From: Defluviitaleaceae bacterium
GTDB taxonomy: Bacteria > Bacillota > Clostridia > Lachnospirales > WQUN01
Assembly: GCA_009780315.1 (NCBI GenBank)
Contig: WRAH01000026.1
Coordinates: 1 to 37,028, forward strand
Reading direction: 5' to 3'
DNA length: 37,028 nucleotides
The notes below the pieces were generated by a model that worked only from the letters and a program-made list of their open reading frames with translations, was not told the DNA's origin and ran no database searches. Shown here one piece after another: positions 15,250-25,025 of the stretch; within the stretch, counting starts at the first letter, position 1, and each line of letters starts with the position of its first letter. A program made the translations under genes and the position numbers.

Positions 15250-16131
15250 TTAACCTTTAACCGCGCCAAGCGTAACACCTGAAACAAAATATTTCTGTAC
15301 AAAAGGATACACACACAATATAGGTACCATTGCAATAACAATTGCAGCAGACTCCGTTACAGTACCCATACCCGGTTGAGCAACGTCACCTGGATCCATA
15401 GGGTCTATCGCCGTAATATTCTGTAAAATATTGTATAATAACAATTGTATAGGATGATATTCACTGGCAGATGGCAAGAAAAATAGCGCATCCATAAAAC
15501 CATTCCAACGGCCTACAGCGTAGAAAAGACCTATTGTTGCAAGAACAGGTGTAGACAAAGGCAAATAGATTTTTACCAAACAAGTGAGCGGGCCTGCGCC
15601 GTCCATTTCTGCTGACTCTTTTAAGCTTTCAGGAATACCTATAAAAAAGTTACGCATAATTATCATGAAAAACACGCTAATCATACCCGGTAAAATAAGT
15701 ACAGCTGGATTATCTAAGAGTCCCAAAGTCCTAAAGAGTATAAATGTAGGAATCAAACCTGCACCAAAGTACATTGTGAAGATAATCAAAACTGTAATTA
15801 TCTTACGTCCCTTTAAAGAATCGTATGTCAGAGGATATGCGCACAACACAGTCATTGCTAAATTAACTACAACTGCAATGAGGGTGATAATGGCTGTCCA
15901 TGCAAGTGACCACATAAATCTACTGTCATTTATAACATCCACATAGGCCGTTATATTAAAACCTACAGGCAGAAATGTTACATCCCTTCGCATAACGGCA
16001 GTAGGGTCACTGAGAGAAGTCGCCACTACAGTCATAATCGGCAATATACACGTTAGAATCAAAAGAATCATTACAAAAACAATAATCCAATCGCCAATAG
16101 TGGCACGCTTTAACTTACCCTTTTTCCTCAT
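15250..16131 (-). CDS. Oligosaccharide ABC transporter permease (LplC/YtcP type)
   Basis: This integral membrane permease of 293 residues has about six transmembrane segments and the inner-membrane EAA loop in LKESAEMDGAGPLTC..KIYLPL, which contacts the ATPase. It pairs with the LplB-type protein encoded immediately upstream to form the channel. The ATG at 16131 (MRKKGKLKRA) is chosen over the upstream one at 16161 because GAAAGGGGG at 16139-16148 is correctly spaced from it. The C-terminus ends in the common SGVTLGAVKG. The gene starts 16 bases after the lplB stop and 59 bases before lplA, consistent with one transcript. Confidence 0.92.
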   Translation of the reverse strand: MRKKGKLKRATIGDWIIVFVMILLILTCILPIMTVVATSLSDPTAVMRRDVTFLPVGFNITAYVDVINDSRFMWSLAWTAIITLIAVVVNLAMTVLCAYPLTYDSLKGRKIITVLIIFTMYFGAGLIPTFILFRTLGLLDNPAVLILPGMISVFFMIIMRNFFIGIPESLKESAEMDGAGPLTCLVKIYLPLSTPVLATIGLFYAVGRWNGFMDALFFLPSASEYHPIQLLLYNILQNITAIDPMDPGDVAQPGMGTVTESAAIVIAMVPILCVYPFVQKYFVSGVTLGAVKG

Positions 16132-16147
16132 ATACTTATCCCCCTTT

Positions 16148-17086
16148 CTACCAAAGACCATTGCCAGTTATTTTACGTGACGTAAAATTAGCACTGAATA
16201 ATATTATCAAATTGATTACTGATGCAATAAGACCTACTGCCGCTGCACGGTGGTACTGTGCGCCTTCTAGTCCCCAACGAAACACGAATATGGGTAATAC
16301 AGTTGATGCATCTCTTACCAAATGATTTTCTGTAGCAAGGAATCTCGCCATATCCGCACCCATTATTCCACCAAGGGTCAAAATCAGCAGGGTGACTATG
16401 ACAGGACGTATACCTGGCAAGGTGACATGCCACATCTTCTTTAGTCTGGTCGCACCGTCCATTTCAGCCGCTTCGTATAGTTCTGGATTGACTGCTGTAA
16501 TTGCAGCTAAGTAAATAATTGTGTTCCACCCAAGCCCTCGCCATATTGCGGTAAATACATTGGTAAATATCCAGTGATTGCTGGACGTTAGAAAGGGGAC
16601 GGGACCAAAACCAATATTCATGAATATATTATTCACTGCGCCTGTTTGAGTTTGAAACAGCCTAAGCATTAAACCGCCTACTAATATCCATGAAAGGAAG
16701 AAAGGCATATAAGATATGGTTTGCGTTACTCGCTTAAATACCTTAAATTTTAATTCGTTCAGCAAAAGTGCCAGTATAATAGGCATTGGGAAACCTATCA
16801 CAAGGTCTAGGAAGCTAAACATAAGCGTGTTGCTTACGGCTTGCCTAAATTGAATATTGTCAAGTGCCCATCTAAAGTTAGCTAACCCTACCCAACGCTC
16901 CCAAGGTGCAGTCGTAATTGGAATAAATATGTTATTTGTCATGAAGGCGATTAAGAGGTTAATCATAGGTAAATAGCTAAATATAACAAAAAACCCAATA
17001 GGTAAAATTAACATTGCGTAAAGACCCCAATGCCGTTGCATATAAGATTTAAAATTGCCCATTGAACTTTCCGATGACCTATTCAT
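16148..17086 (-). CDS. Oligosaccharide ABC transporter permease (LplB type)
   Basis: This membrane permease of 312 residues has six predicted transmembrane helices, beginning near residue 20 (LYAMLILPIGFFVIFSYLP). The EAA loop reads LYEAAEMDGATRLKKMWHVTLP. It is the first gene of the importer operon. The ATG at 17086 (MNRSSES) follows AAGGGG with about 10 bases spacing; the upstream ATG at 17122 has no ribosome site and lies inside an inverted repeat, so it is unlikely. No terminator is seen between the alpha-glucuronidase gene and this one. A separate promoter in the 172-base gap is possible: TTGCTG and TATGAT spaced 16 bases on the minus strand, just upstream of the inverted repeat. Confidence 0.92.
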   Translation of the reverse strand: MNRSSESSMGNFKSYMQRHWGLYAMLILPIGFFVIFSYLPMINLLIAFMTNNIFIPITTAPWERWVGLANFRWALDNIQFRQAVSNTLMFSFLDLVIGFPMPIILALLLNELKFKVFKRVTQTISYMPFFLSWILVGGLMLRLFQTQTGAVNNIFMNIGFGPVPFLTSSNHWIFTNVFTAIWRGLGWNTIIYLAAITAVNPELYEAAEMDGATRLKKMWHVTLPGIRPVIVTLLILTLGGIMGADMARFLATENHLVRDASTVLPIFVFRWGLEGAQYHRAAAVGLIASVINLIILFSANFTSRKITGNGLW

Positions 17087-17119
17087 CAGTGCGCCACCCC
17101 TTCTAAGCTTGCACGCATT

Positions 17120-17152
17120 CATTATGATTTTTTACATAATTTAATCATAATG
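17120..17152 (-). promoter_or_regulatory. Perfect 10-bp inverted repeat upstream of the importer operon
   Basis: CATTATGATT (17120-17129) and AATCATAATG (17143-17152) are exact reverse complements around a 13-base AT-rich spacer, about 35-65 bases before the lplB start. It overlaps the position expected for the -10 element or transcription start of this operon, so it is a candidate operator. It is too AT-rich and lacks a T run to be a terminator. Confidence 0.5.
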
Positions 17153-17257
17153 CTATGCTATTTCACAGCAAATGCACATAGATTATCTGAAAAAAATTTG
17201 CAATTTCTAAAGATTTTAGGCTACATGTATAATAAACCAGCGAAAAAATATAAAATT

Positions 17258-19150
17258 TTAGCAATAAATTTTTCTACCTGCCTCATCGGGAATGCCTGTC
17301 TTGCGATAAAAATAGGTGTTAATGACATCGCGCCACTGCCTTGCATTAACTTGTTGTCTTAAAAGTCGTTCTGCTACAGTAGTGTAAGCTTCTTCTGACA
17401 GATATTCTTTCAAAGATTCCCAAGTTTTAATGAAATCATCTACTTCATCTGCACCTTCAAAATGGGTGTCATAAATATATTGCAATAGGGTCTTACCACT
17501 TTTTAAGCGACAGCTATAAGGCAAGCGATGGAAGAACAGCAACATATTTTCAGGACAGGTTTCTTTGTTTTCATACATATCACGCACATAAGGATGATAC
17601 TGGGCAGTATATCCAGTACCTGTGCGGGTTCTGTCAATACCTATCGCTTCATGATTCGCCCGATGATACGTACCCCATTTACTAAACTCATAACCATCCA
17701 CATCAGGCCCATAGTGGGTGTGTGGTGTCACCATCCATCCTATACCCAAAGGCGCATTATACTTTTCAAATACATCACGAGATTTTAACATCATATCCAA
17801 TAATGGCTTTAGTTTTGGGTTTGCACCAAAGGTCAGGTGAATCCACTCCTGTGTAACTTGAGCGGCTGTCAGTGCCGGATTCCAAGCCATTCGCCCAAAG
17901 GCATACAAATTGGACTGTGCCAGCAAATGACCGCACCAGTTTTCATCATCACCCGTGTTTGACACGGCTACAATTGCGTCTACTTCCTGACCGATTAAGT
18001 CACGGGTATTGCGCGCTTCTGTAATAGGATGTTCAAACACATCTTCCCAATGCACTGCCAAGTTGTACAGGTCTATTTGATGTCCTGTATACTCTTGAGC
18101 AATCTGAAACTCCAATGCTTGACGCGTCTTATCCATAGCACCCAGTAGTGGAGAATTTGGTTCTCTGACTTGAAAGTCTACTGGGCCATTCTTAATTTGA
18201 ATGATAACATTTTCATCAAAACATCCATTAAGGGGGTAAAAATAATCATAAGCTGCCTTGGGTCTGTCTGTAACCGTATCACGCCAATCCTGTGTGCAAT
18301 CATATATAAAGCAACGCCAATAAATTGTGCCATTAAAAGGCGCAAGGGCTTTGGCAATGACATTCGCGCCCTCTGCCTGAGTACGCCCTAAAGCCGTGGG
18401 CCCGCTTCTAAACTCTGAATCTGCTTTCATAAGGAAACCTGCCAAGTCTGGAATATACCGATATACCCGCGCAGCAGCGTCTGTCCAAAAACGCGCAACC
18501 TTTTCATCGACTGGGTCTGATGTACGCAACCCGCCTACGATAACAGGACTATCAAAATGCACGGAAATAATAATCTTTATATTAAACGGACGGAAAACAT
18601 CAGCAACTTTTGCTAAGTCTTTTAATCCATCCTCTGTGAGAAGCTGTGCCCCAAGTGCGTTGACATTGACATTATTCACGCTTATTTGATTGATACCAAT
18701 AGACGCTAATAATCTGGCGTAATCCCTTAAACGGTCAAGATTATAACCAATGCGACCATTTTGCCAAAATAGAGATTTTCCAGCGTAACCCCGTTCTACA
18801 CTTCCATCTGGATTATCCCAATGATTTAGAATACGTCTGTTTACAGCAGGTTTTTCCGTTAAGTTTAAATTATCCAAACGCCCGCCTTTTCGGATATGAA
18901 AAAGCAATCCATAAACACCATATAAAAGCCCTGCCTCATCCCCGCCAGTAATGTGAACATTGTCATGGCAACCTACCAAGGTATAGGCTTCCAAGGGCAA
19001 TGCATCAGATATACTCAAGCTGATATTCGGTGCATCTTTAAGACCTTTAAATACCTGTTTGCATTCTTCCAAAGCAAAACACTCTGGGCCGCTCACTGTC
19101 GGTGCAGAACTCACCTTATCTGATTGAATCCATGCATGATATCCGAACAA
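17258..19150 (-). CDS. aguA: Alpha-glucuronidase, GH67
   Basis: This 630-residue GH67 enzyme removes (4-O-methyl-)glucuronic acid from the non-reducing end of aldouronates released from xylan. The catalytic residues read directly. Glu246 (KADSEFRSGP), Asp325 (NGPVDFQVRE) and Glu353 (QIAQEYTG) fall in exactly the spacing of Glu285, Asp364 and Glu392 of the Geobacillus enzyme, with a constant offset of 39. LNHWDNPDGSVERGYAG is another family mark. No signal peptide is present, so it acts on imported substrate. The start is set at TTG 19150, because AGAAGG lies 8 bases upstream; GTG at 19159 overlaps that ribosome site and is less likely. The gene diverges from the AraC-type regulator. Confidence 0.95.
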   Translation of the reverse strand: MFGYHAWIQSDKVSSAPTVSGPECFALEECKQVFKGLKDAPNISLSISDALPLEAYTLVGCHDNVHITGGDEAGLLYGVYGLLFHIRKGGRLDNLNLTEKPAVNRRILNHWDNPDGSVERGYAGKSLFWQNGRIGYNLDRLRDYARLLASIGINQISVNNVNVNALGAQLLTEDGLKDLAKVADVFRPFNIKIIISVHFDSPVIVGGLRTSDPVDEKVARFWTDAAARVYRYIPDLAGFLMKADSEFRSGPTALGRTQAEGANVIAKALAPFNGTIYWRCFIYDCTQDWRDTVTDRPKAAYDYFYPLNGCFDENVIIQIKNGPVDFQVREPNSPLLGAMDKTRQALEFQIAQEYTGHQIDLYNLAVHWEDVFEHPITEARNTRDLIGQEVDAIVAVSNTGDDENWCGHLLAQSNLYAFGRMAWNPALTAAQVTQEWIHLTFGANPKLKPLLDMMLKSRDVFEKYNAPLGIGWMVTPHTHYGPDVDGYEFSKWGTYHRANHEAIGIDRTRTGTGYTAQYHPYVRDMYENKETCPENMLLFFHRLPYSCRLKSGKTLLQYIYDTHFEGADEVDDFIKTWESLKEYLSEEAYTTVAERLLRQQVNARQWRDVINTYFYRKTGIPDEAGRKIYC

Positions 19151-19291
19151 TAGAAACACCTTCTTTCAATATTTTCTTTACTATCGAAATCATGTGTAGT
19201 ATGATAATACTGTAAGATTTTGAATTACATGGACTAACTCAAAAGTTTTTGTATTTAGTAAATATGCCAACAATGTGAGGAGTTTGTGATA
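19151..19291. promoter_or_regulatory. Divergent control region between aguA and the AraC-type regulator
   Basis: This 141-base AT-rich gap must contain promoters for aguA (leftward) and the regulator-GH3-xylA-xylB operon (rightward). A small inverted repeat, AGTAT-GATA-ATACT, at 19198-19211 sits near the middle and extends imperfectly outward (TGTAGTAT/ATACTGTA). It is a plausible site for the adjacent AraC-type protein. No clear catabolite-repression cre box was found. Confidence 0.4.
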
Positions 19292-20080
19292 ATGAGTATA
19301 GATGATTTCAACAATGCAATACCTGTTATTGAATATTTTATATATCGTAACAACACACCTAATTGGATGATTATTCCGTCACAAACAGACTTTATCGATT
19401 TAACATACATCATCGATGGAAAAGTTACATACACCATCAATAACGAAAAGTTGCTGGTTGAGACGGGGGATATTTTATGTATTCCCAGAAACTCTAATCG
19501 TTCTGCCATAAGTTCCCCCCCCCAAGGAAAATTTGCCTGCTTCGCTACAAATTTCCATTTGCATTCTCCCCAACATAAACACCTATCTGTGCCATTGCCG
19601 CTTATGTCTCACATTGGTATCAATGACGATTTGATTTTGCAGTTTAAAAAAATGAATGATGATTGGCTCTGGAGAAGCCCAGGGTATACCATGCGCGCCC
19701 GTGCCCGATTTATGCTTATTTTACAGCGTATTATGGAAATGCTGGTTTATGATGCAAACACATGTAACCTAGATTCACGTGTTAAAACTGCTATTCGCTA
19801 TATTACTAACCATTATGCAGAACCTATTTCCATATCAGAAGTAGCAAACGAGGTATCCCTTAACCCTGTATATTTTGGTTCGCTCTTTAAAAAAGAAACT
19901 AAGACTGCCTTTCGGGATTACTTAAATATGATTAGGCTTAATTATGCAGAAGGAATGCTACATACAGGCAAGTGGAATGTCACTGAAGTTGCACTTAAAT
20001 GTGGCTTTAGTGATGTTTTTTATTTCAGCCGCCTGTTTAAAAAACATAAAGGTGTACCACCGTCTTCGGTGCAACCATAG
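19292..20080 (+). CDS. AraC-family transcriptional regulator
   Basis: This 262-residue regulator has an N-terminal cupin-like sensor (VTYTINNEKLLVETGDILCIPRN is the typical beta-barrel core, about residues 48-70). Its C-terminal AraC DNA-binding domain (from about 165) carries two helix-turn-helix units: ISISEVANEVSLNPVYFGSLFKK and NVTEVALKCGFSDVFYFSRLFKK. The ATG at 19292 is preferred to GTG 19286 because GAGGAG (19277-19282) is 9 bases upstream of the former and only 3 from the latter. It lies 17 bases before the GH3 gene and divergent from aguA. It therefore probably senses an imported xylo-oligosaccharide, aldouronate or sugar and activates both arms of the locus (inference). Confidence 0.92.
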   Translation: MSIDDFNNAIPVIEYFIYRNNTPNWMIIPSQTDFIDLTYIIDGKVTYTINNEKLLVETGDILCIPRNSNRSAISSPPQGKFACFATNFHLHSPQHKHLSVPLPLMSHIGINDDLILQFKKMNDDWLWRSPGYTMRARARFMLILQRIMEMLVYDANTCNLDSRVKTAIRYITNHYAEPISISEVANEVSLNPVYFGSLFKKETKTAFRDYLNMIRLNYAEGMLHTGKWNVTEVALKCGFSDVFYFSRLFKKHKGVPPSSVQP

Positions 20081-20097
20081 ATAAGGAGTTGATTATC

Positions 20098-22179
20098 ATG
20101 CATTACAATGAAAAAGCACGTGAGCTTATTGCGCAAATGACACTGGAGGAAAAAGTTTCTCAAATGCTTCATAAAGCACCTGCCGTTGAAAGACTAGGGA
20201 TACCTGCGTATAACTGGTGGAACGAGGGGCTTCACGGTGTAGCCCGTAGCGGGACAGCTACAGTATTCCCTCAAGCAGTGGCATTAGCGGCTACTTTTGA
20301 CCCAGGGTTGCTTAAAGAAGTAGCTACAGTGATTTCTGATGAAGCAAGAGCTAAGTTTCACGCATATCAGCGGGAAGGCGACCATGATATTTACAAAGGA
20401 CTAACTTTTTGGTCGCCTAATATCAACATTTTTCGTGACCCCCGTTGGGGACGAGGGCATGAAACCTATGGTGAAGACCCCTATTTAACTAGCCGCTTAG
20501 GCGTTGCCTTTATTAAAGGCTTGCAAGGGGACGACCCAAACCAACTTAAAGTAGCGGCATGTGCCAAACACTATGCAGTACACTCTGGCCCAGAAGCTGA
20601 CCGACACTCATTTAATGCAATCTGTGATGAATATGATTTGTGGAATACCTACCTACCCCATTTTGAGGCAGCAACCTTAGAGGGTCATGTTGAAGCATTT
20701 ATGGGCGCATACAATCGCACACTAGACGAACCTTGTTGTGGCTCAAAACTGCTTATGGAAGATATCCTTAGAGGAAAATGGGGCTTTAAAGGTCACTATG
20801 TTAGTGATTGCTGGGCAATAGAGGATTTCCATAAACATCACAGGATTACCAATTCGCCGACAGACTCTGTCGTGCTTGCCATACAACGGGGTTGTGATTT
20901 ATGTTGCGGCGATGTTTTTGTATTAGCGGCGGAAGCTGTAAAGTCAGGAAAACTTAGCGAATCTGCTATTGACCAAGCGGTTGAAAGGCTTTTTGTTGCA
21001 CGTATGAAACTGGGATTGCTTGGCGGCAAGGAAAATCCAGCATATGTAAACATTCCTTATGAAAAAGTAGATTGTAAAGCACATCAGGAATTTAATATGG
21101 AAGTCACTCGCCGAACCCAAGTGCTTCTCAAAAATGACGGTGTACTTCCTCTTGATTTTTCTAAACTAAAATCAATTGCAGTCATCGGCCCTAATGCAGA
21201 CAGCCGCCGCGCCCTAGAGGGCAACTATAATGGAACTGCCAGCCGATACGCAACCGTGTTGGACGGTATAAACCAAATTGCTGATGAAACCAACACGCAA
21301 GTACATTACGCATTAGGTTGTCACCTCTACAAGGAGCGGGTATCAAACCTATCTGTTCCAGATGACCGCATTGCTGAAGCATTGGCTGCAACCCGCGCCA
21401 GTGACGCAGTGGTTATTTGTCTGGGGCTTGACGCAGACATTGAAGGTGAACAAGGTGATGTAGGCAACGAATATTCCAGTGGTGATAAACCCCATCTTGA
21501 TTTTCCTGGCAGACAACAATATCTACTTGAACAAGTGGTTAACGCCGCAGACGGAAAACCAGTGATATTAGTCATTATTTCTGGTTCAGCCATGGCAGCA
21601 AGCTGGGCAGATGAACATGTCAATGGTATCATACAATCCTTTTATCCTGGTGCGCTGGGCGGGAAAGCTATTGCAGAGATTATCAGCGGGCATATAAGCC
21701 CAAGTGGTAAGCTACCTGTCACTGTATATCGCAGTACGGATGATTTGCCTGATTTCGCAGACTACAATATGACTGGGCGCACATATCGGTATTATCATGG
21801 CGAAGCACTTTATCCCTTTGGTTTCGGACTTAGCTATACAAGCTTTACACTGGAAATATTGGAGACAAACAGACAAAAATGTTTGGTTCGGGTCACTAAT
21901 TCGGGCACACGCTACGGAATAGAAACTGTGCAGATTTATGCAGAATCTTCAGGACAAAAAGAAAAGTATTCCCTTTGTGGTATACAAACAGTCAAGCTTG
22001 CCTTAGGAGAGTCAAAAGACTTGGAAATTCCCTTATCTAAAACCGCTTTTGCTCGGCGTGATGCTCAGGGCAATGTATACGCATTAGATGGCACACACAC
22101 GCTTCACATCGGCTTCACTCAACCAGACCCACGCAGCTGCGCCCTTTATGGGACATCACCAATGACAGCTGTAGTATAA
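20098..22179 (+). CDS. GH3 glycosidase, probably beta-xylosidase
   Basis: This 693-residue GH3 enzyme has the TIM-barrel domain first and the alpha/beta sandwich second, followed by a C-terminal fibronectin-III-like domain (from about residue 590). The nucleophile is Asp237 in HYVSDCWAI, the form usual in xylosidase-type GH3 proteins. Other marks are NWWNEGLHGVARSG, DPRWGRGHETYGEDP and CAKHYAVHSGPE. No signal peptide is seen, so it hydrolyses short xylo-oligosaccharides to xylose inside the cell. Context with xylA and xylB favours xylosidase over glucosidase. The ATG at 20098 is chosen because AAGGAG (20082-20087) is 10 bases upstream; TTG 20089 is too close. xylA follows after 20 bases. Confidence 0.9.
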   Translation: MHYNEKARELIAQMTLEEKVSQMLHKAPAVERLGIPAYNWWNEGLHGVARSGTATVFPQAVALAATFDPGLLKEVATVISDEARAKFHAYQREGDHDIYKGLTFWSPNINIFRDPRWGRGHETYGEDPYLTSRLGVAFIKGLQGDDPNQLKVAACAKHYAVHSGPEADRHSFNAICDEYDLWNTYLPHFEAATLEGHVEAFMGAYNRTLDEPCCGSKLLMEDILRGKWGFKGHYVSDCWAIEDFHKHHRITNSPTDSVVLAIQRGCDLCCGDVFVLAAEAVKSGKLSESAIDQAVERLFVARMKLGLLGGKENPAYVNIPYEKVDCKAHQEFNMEVTRRTQVLLKNDGVLPLDFSKLKSIAVIGPNADSRRALEGNYNGTASRYATVLDGINQIADETNTQVHYALGCHLYKERVSNLSVPDDRIAEALAATRASDAVVICLGLDADIEGEQGDVGNEYSSGDKPHLDFPGRQQYLLEQVVNAADGKPVILVIISGSAMAASWADEHVNGIIQSFYPGALGGKAIAEIISGHISPSGKLPVTVYRSTDDLPDFADYNMTGRTYRYYHGEALYPFGFGLSYTSFTLEILETNRQKCLVRVTNSGTRYGIETVQIYAESSGQKEKYSLCGIQTVKLALGESKDLEIPLSKTAFARRDAQGNVYALDGTHTLHIGFTQPDPRSCALYGTSPMTAVV

Positions 22180-22199
22180 AAATTTAAAGGAGAGAAATC

Positions 22200-23516
22200 A
22201 TGAGCAAGTATTTTAAAACCATTCCAGCAATCAAATTTGAGGGCAGTCAATCTGATAACCCGCTATCCTACAAATATTACAACCCTGATGAAATTATCGC
22301 AGGCAAAACCATGCGCGAACACTTTAAATTCGGGTTGAGCTATTGGCATACACTTTGCGCTGAAGGCAGTGACATGTTTGGTGAAGGCACAGCCGATAAA
22401 TCATTTGGTGCAGAACATTCCATGGAACATGCCAAACATAAAGTTCATGCTTGTTTTGAACTGTTGGATAAAATGGATGTGGACTATTTCTGCTTTCACG
22501 ACCGTGATATTGCACCCGAAGGCGATACTTTAGCTGAAAGCAATAAAAATCTTGATATTATCGTTAATGAAATAGAAGGCATGATGAAGCAAAGCGGTAA
22601 GAAATTACTATGGGGAACAGCAAATTTATTTAGCAATAAACGCTTTGTTCATGGTGCAGGAACAGCTCCAAATGCAGATGTTTTTGCATATGCCGCGGCA
22701 CAAATTAAAAAAGCAATTGAAATCACTGTGCGTCTTGGCGGCACAGGATATACATTTTGGGGCGGCCGTGAAGGTTACGAGACTTTGCTGAACACACGCA
22801 TGGGCTTTGAACTAGACAACATGGCACGTCTCATGCATATGGCGGTAGAGTATGCGCGTAAAATTGGATTTGAAGGCGACTTTTATATCGAACCAAAGCC
22901 GAAAGAACCCATGAAGCATCAATATGACTTCGATGCCGCCACTGCTCATGCGTTTTTACAAAAATATGGCTTGATGAAAGACTTTAAGTTAAATATTGAA
23001 GCAAATCATGCAACATTGGCTGGTCATACTTTCCAACATGAGCTTGCATATGCCCGCGAAAATGGTATTCTTGGCTCTGTTGACGCAAACACAGGTGATT
23101 TACTTCTTGGCTGGGATACAGACCAATTCCCAACCAGTATTTATGATGCGGCTTTATGTATGTTGGAAGTGCTTAAAGCTGGAGGATTTACTACTGGTGG
23201 GCTTAACTTTGATGCAAAAGCCCGCCGCGGTTCATTCGACCAAGAAGATATCTTCCTGAGTTATATCTCGGGTATTGATACTTTTGCCCTTGGTCTTAAA
23301 ATTGCTGACCGTATCATCAAAGACGGACGCATTGAAAAATTTGTTGAAGAACGCTATGCCAGTTTCAAAACAGGTATTGGCGCAGATATCATCAGTGGAA
23401 AAGCTGGATTAGCAGAACTTGAAGCATATGCCCTTGGACTGGGTGATATCACAACCAATAAATCTGGTAGGCAGGAATATCTTGAAAGTCTGCTAAACCA
23501 AATTATCATTGGTTAG
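22200..23516 (+). CDS. xylA: Xylose isomerase
   Basis: This 438-residue class II xylose isomerase interconverts D-xylose and D-xylulose with two divalent metals. FWGGREGYE (residues 186-194), the metal-ligand segment around Glu267 and His270 ([14 protein letters not shown]), [13 protein letters not shown] near residue 96 and DANTGD near 300 are diagnostic. AAAGGAGAG precedes the ATG. Length is standard. The gene lies between the GH3 beta-xylosidase and xylulokinase genes in the regulator operon, so it converts xylose released intracellularly. Confidence 0.97.
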   Translation: MSKYFKTIPAIKFEGSQSDNPLSYKYYNPDEIIAGKTMREHFKFGLSYWHTLCAEGSDMFGEGTADKSFGAEHSMEHAKHKVHACFELLDKMDVDYFCFHDRDIAPEGDTLAESNKNLDIIVNEIEGMMKQSGKKLLWGTANLFSNKRFVHGAGTAPNADVFAYAAAQIKKAIEITVRLGGTGYTFWGGREGYETLLNTRMGFELDNMARLMHMAVEYARKIGFEGDFYIEPKPKEPMKHQYDFDAATAHAFLQKYGLMKDFKLNIEANHATLAGHTFQHELAYARENGILGSVDANTGDLLLGWDTDQFPTSIYDAALCMLEVLKAGGFTTGGLNFDAKARRGSFDQEDIFLSYISGIDTFALGLKIADRIIKDGRIEKFVEERYASFKTGIGADIISGKAGLAELEAYALGLGDITTNKSGRQEYLESLLNQIIIG

Positions 23517-23527
23517 GAGCGTATGTG

Positions 23528-24988
23528 ATGAAGCAGATTATCGGACTGGATATTGGAACAAACTCCGTAAAAGCAATCATCATTGGTAATGGCAACATTA
23601 TTGACCAAAAAAGCGTAGGATATAATCCTGACTATCCTAGCAGTGGTTGTGTAGAGCAATCGCCTGATGTTTGGTGGAATGCTGTAAAAGAAGCCATAAA
23701 AGCCTTGACAGAGGCAAATCCTGGTGATGTTGTGGCAATATCAGCGTCAGGACAAATGCATTCATCAGTATTTTTGGATAGGGACGGCAACGTCATACGT
23801 AAAGCGATTTTGTGGAATGACACGCGCACAAGTCAGCAAGTGGCTGAAATTAACCAAGTGGTCGGTGGTGAAGCAAAATTATTAAATATGGTTTACAATC
23901 GTGCATTAGAAGGTTTTACTTTGCCTAAAATTCTATGGCTAAGAACCAATGAACCTGATAATTTTGCACAAGTAGCCAAAGTTGTCATGCCAAAGGATTA
24001 TGTAAATTTTAAGCTTACAGGGCGCATTGCAACAGATGTTTCTGATGCAGCAGGTACAATGCTTTTTGACGTGGCAAAGGGTCAGTGGAGCAGTGGGTTG
24101 ATTGAAAAAGTTGGAATAAACGCAGATATCCTACCTGAAGTATTGGAAAGCATAGATATTGTGGGCAATGTTTTACCTGAACTTGCCGCAGAATTAGGAT
24201 TGTCTGAAAATACATTGGTTATCGCCGGCGGTGCAGATAATAGCTGTGCCGCTATCGGCAACGGGGCAATTGAAGCGGGTCAAACCATTATCAGTATTGG
24301 CACATCTGGAACGGTTGTTACAATGCTTGATAAAGTCCCAGCCCATATCACAGGCGACGTGCATATGTTTAACTATAGTTATCCCAACAGTTATTATGCC
24401 ATGGGATGTATGCTGTGTGCAGGTGAAAGCTTAAATTGGCTGCGTGATATCGTAGCTATAAAGGATTTTGAAGCATTTAATGTATTGGCAGAGCGTTCAA
24501 AGCCAGGGGCTGGCGGCGTTGTGTTCCTACCGTATCTTTTTGGTGAGCGTTGTCCGTGGCCAAACCCAGCCGCACGCGGCGTTTTCTTTGGGCTGTCTAA
24601 TACAACATCCAAGGAAGATATGGTTAGAGCCGTCATGGAAGGTGTTGCTTTTAATCTTCGTGCAATGTATGACCTTATCGAACCCTTTACAAAAATTAAA
24701 GAAATATATATCACAGGTGGTGGTGCAAAGAGCCACATCTGGGGGCAAATTATTGCAGATGTTCTCGGCAGGCAAATGCAAGTGCTTAATATTGAAGAAG
24801 GCCCAGCTTTTGGCGCAGCATTGATTGCTGGTGTTGGCGCAAAGGTATTTAGTAATTTTGCAGAAGCCAAGGCACAATTTCTAAAAACTAACCGCATTAT
24901 CGAACCTACTGCTCGTGATATATACGCCAAACAGTTTAAAGTTTTTAAAAAGCTGTATGAAGTTAATCAATGCTTATTTGCAGAGTAA
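23528..24988 (+). CDS. xylB: Xylulokinase
   Basis: This 486-residue FGGY-family kinase phosphorylates D-xylulose to xylulose 5-phosphate for the pentose phosphate pathway. The ATP-binding N-terminus GLDIGTNSVK (Asp8), the QMHSSVFLD region, ILWNDTRT and the catalytic Asp237 in GGADNSCAAIGNG are intact, as is the second ATPase motif ITGGGAKS. The ATG at 23528 is preferred because AGGAG (23515-23519) gives 8 bases spacing; GTG 23525 and ATG 23523 are alternatives. It is the last gene of the operon and is followed at once by a strong terminator. Confidence 0.96.
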   Translation: MKQIIGLDIGTNSVKAIIIGNGNIIDQKSVGYNPDYPSSGCVEQSPDVWWNAVKEAIKALTEANPGDVVAISASGQMHSSVFLDRDGNVIRKAILWNDTRTSQQVAEINQVVGGEAKLLNMVYNRALEGFTLPKILWLRTNEPDNFAQVAKVVMPKDYVNFKLTGRIATDVSDAAGTMLFDVAKGQWSSGLIEKVGINADILPEVLESIDIVGNVLPELAAELGLSENTLVIAGGADNSCAAIGNGAIEAGQTIISIGTSGTVVTMLDKVPAHITGDVHMFNYSYPNSYYAMGCMLCAGESLNWLRDIVAIKDFEAFNVLAERSKPGAGGVVFLPYLFGERCPWPNPAARGVFFGLSNTTSKEDMVRAVMEGVAFNLRAMYDLIEPFTKIKEIYITGGGAKSHIWGQIIADVLGRQMQVLNIEEGPAFGAALIAGVGAKVFSNFAEAKAQFLKTNRIIEPTARDIYAKQFKVFKKLYEVNQCLFAE

Positions 24989-24990
24989 AT

Positions 24991-25023
24991 AAAAGGACGA
25001 GGTTTTAACCTCGTCCTTTTTCT
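24991..25023. terminator. Bidirectional terminator between xylB and the GH10 xylanase gene
   Basis: AAAAGGACGAGG (24991-25002) pairs perfectly with CCTCGTCCTTTT (25009-25020) around a 6-base loop, with T runs on both strands. It serves the two convergent genes. Confidence 0.9.
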
Positions 25024-25025
25024 TT

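Noticed and set aside
16133..16161. Longer lplC start (ATG 16161)
   Set aside because: It overlaps the lplB end and the ribosome site that serves the ATG at 16131.
19176..19192. Possible cre (CcpA) site in the aguA leader
   Set aside because: Only the outer TG and central CG-T positions fit; too degenerate to support, despite the hprK/Crh context.
24394..24930. 178-residue minus-strand frame inside xylB
   Set aside because: Shadow of xylulokinase; no ribosome site.
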